Source of the DNA: Anticarsia gemmatalis
Lineage: Eukaryota > Arthropoda > Insecta > Lepidoptera > Erebidae
Direction: 5' to 3'
Length of the DNA: 64,000 bases
Assembly (NCBI RefSeq): GCF_050436995.1
Contig: NC_134765.1
Coordinates: 7,343,501-7,407,500, forward strand
In this document: in pieces, positions 49,348 through 61,154 of the stretch
How the letters are laid out: the number at the start of each line of letters is the position of its first letter
How positions within the stretch are numbered: position 1 is the stretch's first letter
The notes under the pieces: model-generated
The model's database searches: none
Told to the model about the DNA's origin: nothing
The model's input: the letters and a program-made list of their open reading frames with translations, nothing else
Translations under genes and position numbers: made by a program

Positions 49348-51162
49348 ACTACAATATAAACTTTAAAATGCTGTTTTTTATTGCTTTAGTTTTTAATCAA
49401 TGGCCGTTTTTAAAGTTCTAGACAATTTTCAAAAATAAGGACGTTTTTTAATGTTCCAGGATTTTCTGTGTTTTGTAAATTGAATAACAAAATATTCTCA
49501 GCAATCTTCACCAAAGGGGTCAGTTTAATTAGTACTTGCCTACAGAAGAGAAGACTGCGGTATGTTCTATTCACAATCTTAGGGAATACAAGCGTGATTG
49601 TAAAGATCGAGATTATTTTTGAGTAGGTATTGACTATAGTATTGACATTAACAGATAAGTTGCAATCATGTTTATTTACATGTCTGCGAATGTGCTCCTG
49701 TGTGGATACCTGCTAACTACCTACCAAATTGCCTACCACTTTAAATAGTTACCTAGCCCGATTCTCTACATATATACATCGAAATTTTGACATTTAGAAT
49801 GTACTGCCAAAACATTTCCTACGACACCCGTCAGAGGCGCTGATCAGATTTTCATACAAAATTTCTCGATGACAGGTCGGTTGTCGGTAGTCGATAGTTG
49901 TAGAGAATCGGGCTACTGTGATGCTCTCCTACTCGACATTTGGCTACGGCCACCGGTTTCACGACAAACCGACTATCAGTGCAGGTCTTTGTTTATAGTG
50001 TCGAAAAATGTGCAAATACACAAGTACACTCTCTATTCCTTCACTCTCATAGCTCGTTGGGACGGATAACCAACACAATCAGTTAGAGATCAGGCGCAGG
50101 GCTTAAGAACCTGGAGGATTTAGAGGTGAACGCATAGCCTAGAAATTAAACCCATAATTTCCCCGTTTTAAACTTTATTAGCTACAGTCTGCCGGTTTCG
50201 TAATATTAGTGAGGTCTTAAAGTTTTTGTGTCTTGATTTCATAAACCTTTATTGGTTAGTTGATTAGTGTTAGTTTTTCTTCATATCCGGAAAAATACAC
50301 GGGATATCAATCAGGTTATTTAATGTTATAGATATAACTACGTAAACCAAATGCATTGTTATACGTGAAGATATAACAGATCACTGTAACAGTATAATAG
50401 GTACGTTTGTAATATTATATGAAGTAAGTACTAAGTTTCTTTGAAACTGTAAGACATCTTTGATTTTAATGCTGACACACTTCTACTTCAATTAGTGCAG
50501 GACACTAAGGACCACAATTCAATCGCAGCAACTGACTGCCTTGTGGCCTATGACGTTCACCAGTTTAAAACATAATTGTCTCGTTTAAACTAAACGTGTT
50601 CTTTATCTGTACTAGGTACCTATAAGTAAGTATTTATGGCATAAGTAGATGACATATATCTTCTGAAACGAATTGCACTTAAGTGCATGAGAAACCTGTT
50701 TCAAATACCTACGGTTTACGAGTTATTAACAGGCATTAACATGAGTTTTTTGCAAAAAATACCTGCCTTTATCATTATCGTCAAAAAACGGATAATTTGT
50801 AAGCCGTACTTAAAGAAATCCGCTTAACAGCCAGATTAACAGTGTTACACGTACTTTACAATATTTTTTGTTAAAAGTTATAGTTTTACACTAGGCGTTA
50901 CTAGACAAGTCATTGGTATCACTCTTAAACTCTGTCAACAACTAAGTGTAGTTTCACAATTTATTGAAAGAAGGGAAAACTAAGAAGATTAAGACTCCAA
51001 TTGCCTTACTTTAACCTACATGGTTTAAACTTATTACAATTTTTTTAAACTACATCAATATCTTTTCTCGGTAAAATATAATTGAGCAGAAACACAAAGT
51101 ACGTTGAACAATTATTCAGTATCATTTCCGTGCGCTATCAGTCCGCACTCGCCACTCTTGTC
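49348..51162. other. intergenic region with MITE and repeat copies
   Basis: Apart from the MITE at 49756-49913 and the dispersed repeat at about 49925-50125, I see nothing that looks functional. The start of the next gene's exon 1 has no clear TATA box upstream. Confidence 0.5.
49754..49915. mobile_element. GCCCGATTCTCTAC-family MITE, best-preserved copy
   Basis: The 158-bp element (49756-49913) has perfect 14-bp inverted termini GCCCGATTCTCTAC and is flanked by TA on both sides, as in Tc1/mariner-type elements. Three other degenerate copies occur in this window (28842, 30537, 44280). No ORF. Confidence 0.82.
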
Positions 51163-54100
51163 ATGTGCGCGTTTCCAAACGTCACATTAGTATTCCTACT
51201 CGCTCTAACAGTGATGTCATCTCTTTCCATCACTGTCAACTTTGATCGAGCAGTGAAAATTACCGGTAAGTTGTTCGTTACACTCGAGTGAAAGAAATAA
51301 TCGAATTGGAGTTATTAATCGTTTTAAATCGTTGTGTTATATGAAAAGTTATAAAATGTAATCACTGCTTCATGGTCGTTATTTTATTACTAAATTGAAA
51401 TCGTTAATCAAAATCCTGTCAAATGGAAATTATGTTTTTTTTTAGTCGTTCAAGCCATACTCTCCAGGAATATTTCTCTGATAACTAATAAAAAGAAAAT
51501 AATTTTTTAACGCCATAAACCCCTTTCTATGATTATGACGATCAAAAACGTGTACCTACGTTAAGAATAATAATGATACTATGTGCATCTAACTATTTCT
51601 GAAAAGCCTCTGTGTTTCAGTTCGCAACTAAATAAAACTAATTACCTACTGATAAAGGTTCTAAAAAGTCAACAAACAGTTTCTTTCATTCGCGTCGTCG
51701 CCGTAAAAACTCGTTGCTATATATCTTATCACAAAAATCGCGTCGTATTTTGTAATAAATAAATGATATACTTAACATTATCTATACTAACATTACAAAG
51801 CTGAAGATTTTGTTAGTTTGAACGCGCTACTTCAAGACGAAACAAAAATCGCGAAAGAAAATGACAGAATTGAAAAAATATTTTTGTTTATGATTATCAA
51901 GAAGACTATAGACAAATTTAACATCGGTCTACGACCGAAAAAAGCAGGGAAGGCGCTATAGATACCAGTGAAACTAAGCGGCGTAACTAGTCAAAGATAA
52001 AAACTATCCTTCGAACAGAGTAAATATTGAAAAAGATATTTATTTTTATCGTAGCTCGTATTTGCTAAAGATAATGTATATTGGGGCAACATACAATGCA
52101 AAAATTGGTCATAATTATTACAATTTCACTGTATGTTTAATTCACACATGTACATTTTGTTAATTATGTTATCTATGGTATCTCTCAACGGCTATGATTA
52201 ATTTGTCCCGAGTATGAAGGGTCGAATTTATAATATAACCGTGTTCATTTCAAAAAATACCTTGACTACAACAATAATGATTTTTGCTCTACCTAGGGAA
52301 ACAGTTTAATTTGGAGGTCACGGGTTTTCATTCGCATTTAATTCCCACTTCTGCTAGACCGGGATGATGCTTTTGAAAATGACTAAATTACTAAATGTGC
52401 AAAAATAAGCAAACAGCCTGAAACTCATAACAAAGGTGACAATACATTGAAAATAAATTAGGAACAGGTGTTTTAAGGTGCAAACAAAAAGCGTTTGTGG
52501 GCATACACGGAGTGACTCGATGATTTTATAAATATGATGATATTATGATACATCAAAACTTGCTAGAGTAATATATTGTAGCCTAGGACCATAACAATCA
52601 AGAATTAATTATCGATTATTTAAAACATATCATTTAACGGGAATCATTTAGTATTTCTCTAGTTGCATTGTACACGTAGTCACGATTTTAAAGAAAACGA
52701 GTGATACTACAAACCGGACAATGCGTATTTGTAAATCTGTATGTCTCCATGAATAAATCTATTACATAGTTCTACGAATGGGTAGGTACACTTGCAAGAT
52801 GGTAACAAATTCGCGCTGCAATTTAGGTCATTATCTATTTGTAAAGCAACTCTATTACTGCAGTGAGTGCACATCGTTGAAAGTCAACTAACATCGTGAT
52901 ATATTAGGAGCATCGTTTCAGATTGCTGTATTTAGAAGTTACGGTTGTTTGCTAATGTGGCTGAACAGTTTTCAGTAGGTAATGTAAACATAGCTTAAGT
53001 TACCGTTCTACGATCGGATTATTCTTGTTGCGTTAGGTATGAGTAGTTTATAATTCGTACGGGGTTTTCAAAATTTTGTGTGTTCATATTTTTAGTCCGA
53101 TTTCTTGATTTAATCCTTATTCGATTTCTTTTTCTCATTATATCCGAAAAATGTGAAAATAAAATATGATAACATAGTGTTAATGAAACTTACAATTTTA
53201 CAAGTAACGTTTGAATCTCTCGACGCCTCGGCTTAGATACATTTAAAACAATGCTTACCACCTTATTTCTTCATTTCTTCCAGCTAAAAGGAAAATAGAA
53301 CTGGAGTCAATCTTCATAGAGTGCGCTCTTAACGACATGGTGCGGATATCAGCGCCAATGATCAGTGAACACGACGAGTACTACCTCTCCGCACCTCCAT
53401 ACGGCGATACAACCAAACTGGAACTACACGCACCGAAACTACTGAACAAAAATAACACACATTTTCATAAAAATACAGCATTAAAATATATATTTATAAA
53501 AGATATAAAAGCTTTAGTGAATCATGAGAAGAATTATCACGTATTTACGTCGAAGAGTTTTGGAAAAAAGCTAAAGCACTTGAAACCTAATGAGTTCATG
53601 ATCGGACCTCTGACGGAAGAAAATTATGGAAATTGGGTGCTCAGTGTTTATACAAAGGGTCATGGCGAATGGATCGAGCTGTTTCAGGTTATCACACTGG
53701 CAATTACAGGTAATTTAAATTTTACTGACTTCAAAAAGGAGAAGGTATACCTACTATGTCCGAACGTTGGCATTTTATGTTAGTTCATAGATTTTTTTAA
53801 TTATTACTAAGTACTTAACGCTGCCGAAAATTTCCCCCTTACAAACCTTTCATACCTAAAACTGTTGTTTAAGGAAAATAACGATGTGCCCGTGTGTGTT
53901 GCTAAGGCAAGTCCTAAAATGTTTTTTTTTTATGAACATACTCCAAAATGTAGCACTATCGGTAGCGACTCCTACATGTCATACAAGTAATATTAATTAG
54001 GTGCTAAAATAATCTTAACGAAACAATGAAAATCTGATTTCCAGAACCAGCAGTCATAGAACCACAATACCCTGTACTAAAGATAGGCGATACTTTCAAC

Positions 54101-54343
54101 CTGAGCTTCGCCTATTCGCTCCCGGCGATCGAAACTTGTGAGGTAATCGCGCCACAGTGGACATTCGACAGGTTTTTCGAAAGAACCCTGGGTAATTTCG
54201 ACAAATGTGGGTTCAGTATTCCTAATGTTACAAAAGATGATGAAGGATTATGGAAAATTATTGGCGTGGGAAGGATTATACATACAGGTAGAGTTAGGTT
54301 AAGAGTTTTAGGACCATACGTTAAAGGAGATAATACACCTTAG
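51163..54343 (+). CDS. small secreted Ig-like protein, relative of the 31-44 kb gene
   Basis: Three exons, 51163-51265, 53284-53709 and 54045-54343, sum to 828 bases and encode 275 residues. Introns are GT-AG and both are phase 1, as in the large Ig-like gene. The N-terminus is a signal peptide (MCAFPNVTLVFLLALTVMSS). Exon 2 encodes one long module ending in GNWVLSVYTKGHGEW; it has a single cysteine in its core (IEC), so the typical disulfide is missing. Exon 3 encodes a second module with the family pattern: ETCEVIAP, KCGFSI, then DDEGLWKIIG. There is no transmembrane segment, so the product should be secreted. It is probably a diverged duplicate of the larger gene. The ATG choice rests on the signal peptide; an in-frame upstream extension without a Met is possible. 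AATAAA is at 54928-54933, beyond a SINE. Confidence 0.8.
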
Positions 54344-54453
54344 TAATTACAATGGGTGTTAGTTTTAATTCTGTCTACCTTGTCCAGTTTTCCATTGGCT
54401 GCTTAAGTGAAAGTGTTCATTTGGTGCTTGCATATTTCTTTTTTTTTTCTTTT

Positions 54454-54630
54454 AGAAAAGACAACTCCCGCACTTAGAATATTGCTCTTGTGTCGCGGGG
54501 ACTCAAACATACAAACAACCAGACCCGAAATAATTATTTGTGGATCGCACACATAATAAAATTGTTCCGTGTGGGAATCGAACCCACGACCTCCCGACGC
54601 AATGGATGCGGCGTGGTGACCTTAAGCACT
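54454..54630 (-). repeat. tRNA-derived SINE (family B)
   Basis: On the minus strand it carries box B GGTTCGATTCC after CGTCGGGAGGTCGTG, then a body ending AGTGCGGGAGTTGTC. It is the partner of 37217-37420. It lies about 110 bases past the stop of the small Ig-like gene and may be in its 3' UTR in antisense orientation. Confidence 0.75.
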
Positions 54631-55664
54631 TATGAGTAGTGGTAAACTTGTGTCAGATTTTTGAATAATACAAATAGTGCGAAACGCCCTGATGGTAACT
54701 TATCGTTTTGAGAAAAGATACCCAAGGTAGGGTTACATTGAGGGACAAGTAATAGGCAATATGTCAAGCGAAGCTGAGCGATTTCGCTTGACTTATTTGG
54801 TGTCATCTCGCAACTCTGTATAGCTAGCATGTCGAGCAACGTCCCGTCATCACCCATTGTCGCTGTTGACGACGTGTCGTGGGTCATTTGTTTTGTAGTT
54901 TAACTGTTTATAAGACTTGAGGGTATAAATAAAAACAGTTATTGAATACTTAACATCTATATTTACAGTCAAGTCCTTATATAAATTACAAATCGTGCGT
55001 CACAAAACAAAAAATACTTGTCTCCTATAAAGTATATTACATAATACAATGTTTGCAAACCAGTTTCCATCAACATTATTTTATGTAAAAAATAGCATCC
55101 AGTCAAATCAAAGAAACAACTCGCAGATATCTTTATCTAGTAGTTGGAACAATAATATTATACTGTTATCATATACTATACGAAGATTAACACAATCGTT
55201 ATTGTCATTATGTCAAGAAAACCAATGTAAATAATATACGATCGCGTTAATCCTCGTATAATAAAAGACAATAACCATGCAATGTGAAAGTTTAAACATA
55301 ATAATATTGTTTGGAGGCGTTTCTACCCAGTTGCGCACACCATTCGGTAAACGATCTGTGGGTTAAGGAATCCATAGCGCGGACATTCCATAGATGAGTG
55401 ACCGCTTAGCACACTGTTACAGTTTAATTGAACAAAGTGTCTCCAATCTTCATGCTTTGGAGAGCACGTAATAAGTCGATCCTAATTGTTGTCAATTACG
55501 ATAACAGTCGTTATACGTCAGAGAAGTCGTATTTCGTATACGTACACGCCCGTATTTTTCACAAAACAAATTCATACAATCCAAACAGAAATACCAAAGT
55601 CTAGACGGTTTTATATCAAAACACTTATTATATACGACAGCTTTATATAAAAATGTATTAGATC

Positions 55665-55858
55665 GGGGAAAGTCTTTTCACATTATAGTATGTATGAACT
55701 CGTAATAAAATCTCTTTGGCTTCAAGTCAAATGAGTACACAGTTCATTAGGTTTCTTTCAGTGAGCTCGTGAGGTACCCAAATATCGAGCTTTTTTGTGT
55801 AGAGAAAAGATTTTATTACAAGTTCATACATACTATATTGCGAAAAGACTTTTTCCCC
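55665..55858. repeat. 50-bp-arm inverted repeat at the LEO1 3' end
   Basis: The left arm 55665-55713 (GGGGAAAGTCTTTTC to AATAAAATCT) and right arm 55808-55858 are inverted copies with a few mismatches, separated by 94 bases. Each arm holds an AATAAA hexamer reading inward from its own strand: the minus-strand one (55812-55817) serves LEO1. Confidence 0.75.
55812..55817 (-). terminator. polyadenylation signal AATAAA of LEO1
   Basis: TTTATT on the plus strand, 60 bases past the LEO1 stop codon. It lies in the right arm of the inverted repeat. Confidence 0.6.
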
Positions 55859-55876
55859 GACCTTATTTACAAGTGT

Positions 55877-58800
55877 CTATTCGCTACCGGACCCGCTGCC
55901 GGAGCCACTGGCCGAGCTATTCTGTCGAGGCGTGCGGTCCTGTGTGGGCGCGTCGTTGTCGCTGGCGTCGCCCTCGGAGTCCGAGTCCTTGAGCGCCTTG
56001 GCGCGGTCCAGGCGACGAGCGCGGCGAGTCTCCACGTCTGACCCGTCTGATTCTGATGAGTAGATCGCTGCGCCTGCACTCGCTGTAAAAACAAAACAAA
56101 TTTTTAAAATATACAGAAAAATTGTGACGTCACAGTTCAAATATTGAAGTGTAAGTTGTAATAATAATGAGTTAAGTTACCGTCCATTCGGAAAGTAGAT
56201 TATAACAAAACAAAAACGATACACAGCAACAATATGAGTAAATATTAGCTTTCCGGAATATAGAGACTAGAGTTTGTCACATTAGTTATACCTTTCTGCC
56301 CACTCTTGTATTTATTCTTGATGGCAGCAAGTGAAACGCCACCTTCATCTTCCGAGTCGTCTCTCTGCGCCGCGGCCCCGCGGGCGCCAGTGCCGCGACG
56401 CTTGGGACGAGTGGAGGCGCGGGAACGCATCGCGGCACGGAGCTCCATCTCTTCTTTCTGTAGCGAATATTACATTTATATGAGTTTTTATGACTACCCT
56501 ACTTTACAACGAAAACTGTGTAGTTCGAATTGTGTTAAAACTGCAGTTTTTATTCTTATTTTTTTCCATTATGAACTGTAAGCATTATCCCGAAAAAAAA
56601 TAATGTTACGTTACTAGTAGAATATTTTCATTACTCAATCACTCGACGCTTGCATTTTTACTACCTACATAAAATAATATCTTCTTATCAATCTAGTGAT
56701 AGGTGAGCATACTCAAAAACTAGATTATTATTGCAATGATTTCTAGAATGATCACAATGTTCACCTGTATAATAGAATACGGGAATTAACGCGAACAAGC
56801 ATTTTACCTTAATATGCCTAACGTTTCGGCGCAGGTTGCACTCGCCGTGGTCGCAGGCTGACTGCTCGCGTTAATTCCCGTATTCTATTATACATTAAAC
56901 ATGCAACGCGAGAGTTTAAAAGTTATGACAATGTTCACCTATTATTAAAGAAACAAAAAATTCAAAATAACTTGAAAATAACTGCACATACCTTAAGCTG
57001 ATACTTCCTATCAGCATCAGGGTCGGCTCCGACTTGCGACAGTATCTTGATGGCGGAGGTCTTGGTGGAGCGGTCGGCGAGGGACAGCGTCATCTTTCTG
57101 TGCGTGAAGGACTCGGTGCTGTGCGGCCGGAACGACAGCTTGGTGCGGAACACGGCCTGGCCCTGCAGACCTGTGCCTTGCCGCACGAACAGGTGGTTGT
57201 GGTCGCCCTGGAGGAAGGAAATAGATTTTTAGAGCGTGTAAAGCAACTATGCTTTGAAGTTTCTGGATTTAATATAGACAAAAAGCGAATGGTTTGAAAT
57301 AAGACCAGTACTTATCCAGTTCTATCATTATTTAACGGTAGCAGAATATGGTCATTTAAAATAGATTTTTAAAATAAATTTTCTGTATAAAGGCGGACTT
57401 AATGCCAGGGACATATCTATCGACCTTGCAATATGTATCGTGTGGTTTCGACATTTTGCAGCAAAACCAAAAAAATCTGCTTCCATTCTAAAATATACAT
57501 AGAAATCACAGTAAAAGAAAAAGCATGAACCTACATATTGTTGAATACATAGCGAAAAAATAAATATATTCTAGTTTCAATACATAAAGATTCTCATTAT
57601 ACTCACATGTAAGGGTTGTTTATAAACGTCAAATATTTCAGAGCCGAGATGTAGCGACATGCTGCCGTCAGACCACTTCACCATGCGCGCGTTAGACTCC
57701 TTGATGGCGTTGCCTTCCTTGTCGAAGTTCGTGCGCCAACGTATCGTGTTCTCTACCTTCAGTTTTAACCTGACAATTAAAAGAAGTAACAATGTAAGTT
57801 AGTATTGCTATTCTTAACAATGTTGGGAATTGTTACTCAAGTCATATTCATAATTGTAAAAATTGTCAGCACGGTAAATTTGCAACCACGGTAACGGTAG
57901 GTATAATAGTAATCTCGGTGTTTTTTGCTCGTAAAGCATTTACTTTTTATCGCAAATTGTAAACATTAAAAAAAAGGTGTAAATGATCGTATATCAAAGT
58001 GAAAAGACGATGACGACACATATTTGTCACACAATGGTGAAGAGAAAAATCAACGGCTTTAATATCATTTTTACTTTTTTTAACTTGTGTTATAAACTGA
58101 AGATTATAGTTTCTTTGGTTTATGTACTTACCTAGCGCGACCTTCCTCATCCAGTGTTTCTTCTTCATCAATCTCGTCCTCATAAGTGTTGGGGTCGTAA
58201 GGCCTGGTCTCCACTGACAAGAAGTTGGGCAGCTTCACGAAGTGCAGCTCCTTGCCCAGCTCCGTCCATATCTTGGGCATGTCCACGTCGATACGTGTCT
58301 CTGGGATTTCTACTTCTTCTTCTTCCTCTGGCTTTTCGCGGTTCTCCTGCTACAGTGTCAAATGTTTCGTTTGTGATTAACATGTTAAAGAGGTCGATAA
58401 ATAAGGGGTTTTTGTAAAATATTAAACATTTTGAATATGCCAAAGGGTTTAAATCTACAGATTTTTATTTCAAACAATATTTTTTAAGGACTTTTTTCAG
58501 ACAGAGGTTTGTCTGAACATATCTGAAAAAGGCGTAACACAATTTAATTCTAGTCTAGTTTAGTTACGCTTTTATATAGTATTAATATTAATATTGAAAA
58601 ATATGATAGTCCATAGTTTTGCCAATAAACAATAGTTTTAGCAAACATACCTCATCACCACTGCCTCTGGCTTCATCTCCGGACCGGCGCTCGTCCCCAG
58701 ATCCTTTAGGACTGCGACTACGGCTGCGACTGCGACTACGCGACCGCGACCGTTCTGACGCCTTGTCACCTTCGTTGTCTGTACTTATGTCCGACGCGTC

Positions 58801-61154
58801 ACCGAACAACGCGTCTGCCGTCACTGGAATAACACAAAATAATTGGTTAATAATCACTTAAAGTTTTCCATAAACCAGTAATAGTTACTATAAGTTAAAA
58901 CGAAATGATTCGAGAACCTACAGAGGTGTCTAATATAATCTGTAATTTCCATATTTCTGAAATTAACAATAACACTACTATCATTCTTAAACTGGGAGTT
59001 ATTTAAAACAGATTAGCAATTCTTAGGTGGTGGATATTTATGGTGTTTTTCGCTGGCGATGTTGGTACCTATGTGATAGATAGCATATAACTGCAACGTA
59101 AATTAAATATGTACTCTTAAAAAACAGCCTATCCTTCCAAACCAATCAATAAACCAAACTGAATTTAACATTTGTTTTGAATTGATTAAATATGAAAATA
59201 CATAGATTACTCCTTACCTCCATCACCTTCTTTCTTCTCCTCCTCATCATCATCAGAGTCCACAATCTTCTTGTTCTTCTTCTTAGGTTTGTCGCTAGTA
59301 TCTGAGCCACTGTCCGAGCCCTTCTTACGTTTAGGAGCGGCTTTATTGCCACCATCGCTTTCAGAGTCAGAGAGTACAGCACGCTTCTTTTTGTCTCCTA
59401 AAAACAAGATATTCATTAAATAATTGTTTGTAATACATTGCTAATATATAGGCAGATAATTTAACTAGTGTTTAAATGAATGAAGAACTGAATGCAGAAA
59501 CTCAAATTTGTTAGAAATACATACTACTTTTCAAAGCTCCCCAGAATCGAAGGCCCTAAACTACCAGGATAAACTGATATAACTGTTACTGAGCTTTTTG
59601 CCCATTTTACTGGGCTATAAGGTTTTCTGTATTAGGCCTGGAATGTCTTTAGTCTGCCACTGATGATTTGAAACATAATAATATAGATCAGGTACATAAT
59701 GTGATGTTTCTTACCAATTCCTGCTTCCGAACTCTTGGAGCGTGATCGTGAGCGACTCTTGGACTTTGATTTGCTTCGGGATTTTGATCTCGAATGCCTT
59801 GAGCCTGATCTGTAAAAAAAAAAGATCTTTTATTACATTTCATTCAATATTAATATGCAACTTGATACTTAGCTTTAACATAATGTACTTAAAAATTTAT
59901 GGTTAACAAAAAATATTTCATATGCTTTGTATGGAGTTTACAAATAAAATATATTTTGAATTAATATGTTATAATAACATTTGTGAATAATGTGTGAAAT
60001 ACAAAAAAAGTCATAACTTACCTAGATCTACTCTTAGATTTGTCCTTAGCCTGTTCATCATCTATCATCAGATTAGGTGAGTTTGACCTGCTGTCCTGAA
60101 CATCTTGTCTGGCCACAGGGCTTTTAGACCTTGAAGACGCACTTCCAGACCTGGACCTCGACTTTCTGTTCTTCGGACTACCACTGGCTGATTTAGAACG
60201 AGACCTACTTTTGGCACCAGATTTGGGACTTTGTGAACGGGATTTGGGACTCTGTGACCTTGACTTCGGACTTTGCGACCTTGATTTTGGACTGTTTGAT
60301 CTAGATTTAGGGCTTTGTGGACCTGATTTTGGACTTGCTGATCGGCTTTTAGGACTGCCGGATCTAGCACTGCCAGATCCAGAACGGGATCTTCTAGAAC
60401 CACTTCTAGACCTTGAAGCTCTTTGCTTAGGACTTCCTGAAGCATTTGACTTGGGGCTGGAGGAGCCAGACTTGTTACTCTGAGCTGATCCTGAGCGAGA
60501 TCTGTTGGACCGTGCTGGCGAGTTGGACTTGCTTCTAGATGCATTTGATGCATTGGAAGACCTTCTGGAGCGAGCTGAGCGGTTAGACTTGGGAGATTCA
60601 CTTCCTGATTTGCGACTGGCTGGGCTGCGGGATACTGATCTGTAAAATACACCATTTAACTTAATAATTGATGACTTTATTACACACTCTCGAGTATATT
60701 ATTAGTTATTATTTAAGGCAGATCTCAATATGTCAAACAAAACTTTTCACAATAAGAATTTCAGAAAACTGCTGACTTTCTAAATTTTTTTCAATTATGT
60801 ATACAGTTATATTTACCTGGACTGACTACCCTCCTTGCCGGAGGGTGCTGGGCTTGGACTTTTACTGCGGCTCGCACTTGACCCACTATCGGAATCGGAG
60901 CCCGAATCTGTGTCTAAGATATAAGAGACAAAATCAAGTAAATAAATATTACACAAAAACATACAATTTAACGAATTTAACTTTAGAGACTTCCACTTTA
61001 GTATTTAAAAAGCGTAATACTTCTACTTTATTATTGAAAATACTGTAATTTACACGAAAATGTATGAAATATCGGTCAAAACATTTCACTTCTAGAGTTC
61101 TGTTTTGTCATCATTTTACTTACCATCTATCGAATTTCTCTTTGTTGGCGCCAT
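55877..61154 (-). CDS. Leo1: RNA polymerase-associated protein LEO1 (PAF1 complex)
   Basis: LEO1 is a subunit of the nuclear PAF1 complex (with Paf1, Ctr9, Cdc73, Rtf1), which travels with RNA polymerase II and supports elongation and histone modification. Eleven minus-strand exons in order: 61124-61154, 60817-60913, 60022-60639, 59715-59809, 59218-59397, 58651-58823, 58132-58349, 57607-57769, 56992-57207, 56292-56457, 55877-56082. They join to 2163 bases, 720 residues, with GT-AG introns. Residues about 11-400 are a Ser/Arg/Lys/Asp-rich disordered region with a seven-copy heptad. Residues about 415-597 form the conserved Leo1 domain (IDVDMPKIWTELGKELHFVK, RPYDPNTYEDEIDEEE, IRWRTNFDKEGNAIKESNAR, MVKWSDGSMSLHLGSEIFDV, HNHLFVRQGTGLQGQAVF). 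The tail is basic then acidic and Ser/Gly-rich. This is the orthologue of Drosophila Atu. The start MAPTKRNS is the first ATG of the chain. Confidence 0.95.
56754..56940. mobile_element. hairpin retroposon, uninterrupted copy in LEO1 intron 9
   Basis: The 161-bp element at 56767-56927 is flanked by a perfect 13-bp duplication ACAATGTTCACCT (56754-56766 and 56928-56940). It begins GTATAATAGAATACGGG, three to four bases inside the start of the 22246 copy, and ends with the same AGTTATG. The arms pair over about 30 bp around a loop containing CCTAACGTTTCGGCGCAGG. Confidence 0.85.
60210..60356 (-). repeat. seven tandem 21-bp units encoding S-P-K-S-R-S-Q
   Basis: Within LEO1 exon 3, seven contiguous 21-base units encode SPKSRSA, SPKSGPQ, SPKSRSN, SPKSRSQ (three times) and SPKSGAK. 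The array is in the coding frame and in register. Each unit offers a Ser-Pro site for proline-directed kinases. The longest open frame here (60068-60655) is in another frame and is not the one translated. Confidence 0.85.

Noticed and set aside
56767..56927. Hammerhead ribozyme in the hairpin retroposon
   Set aside because: The loop has a CGAAACG-like piece on the minus strand, as in some retroelement ribozymes, but the required CTGATGA core is absent in both copies.
60211..60483. 90-codon plus-strand frame with repeated GLCDLDF units
   Set aside because: It is the antisense reading of the 21-bp LEO1 repeat array.
60068..60655. 195-codon minus-strand open frame
   Set aside because: It overlaps LEO1 exon 3 in another frame. 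The splice-consistent frame through 60022-60639 gives Ser/Arg-rich LEO1 sequence and joins both neighbours in phase; the other frame starts in the intron and is open only because the DNA is repetitive.
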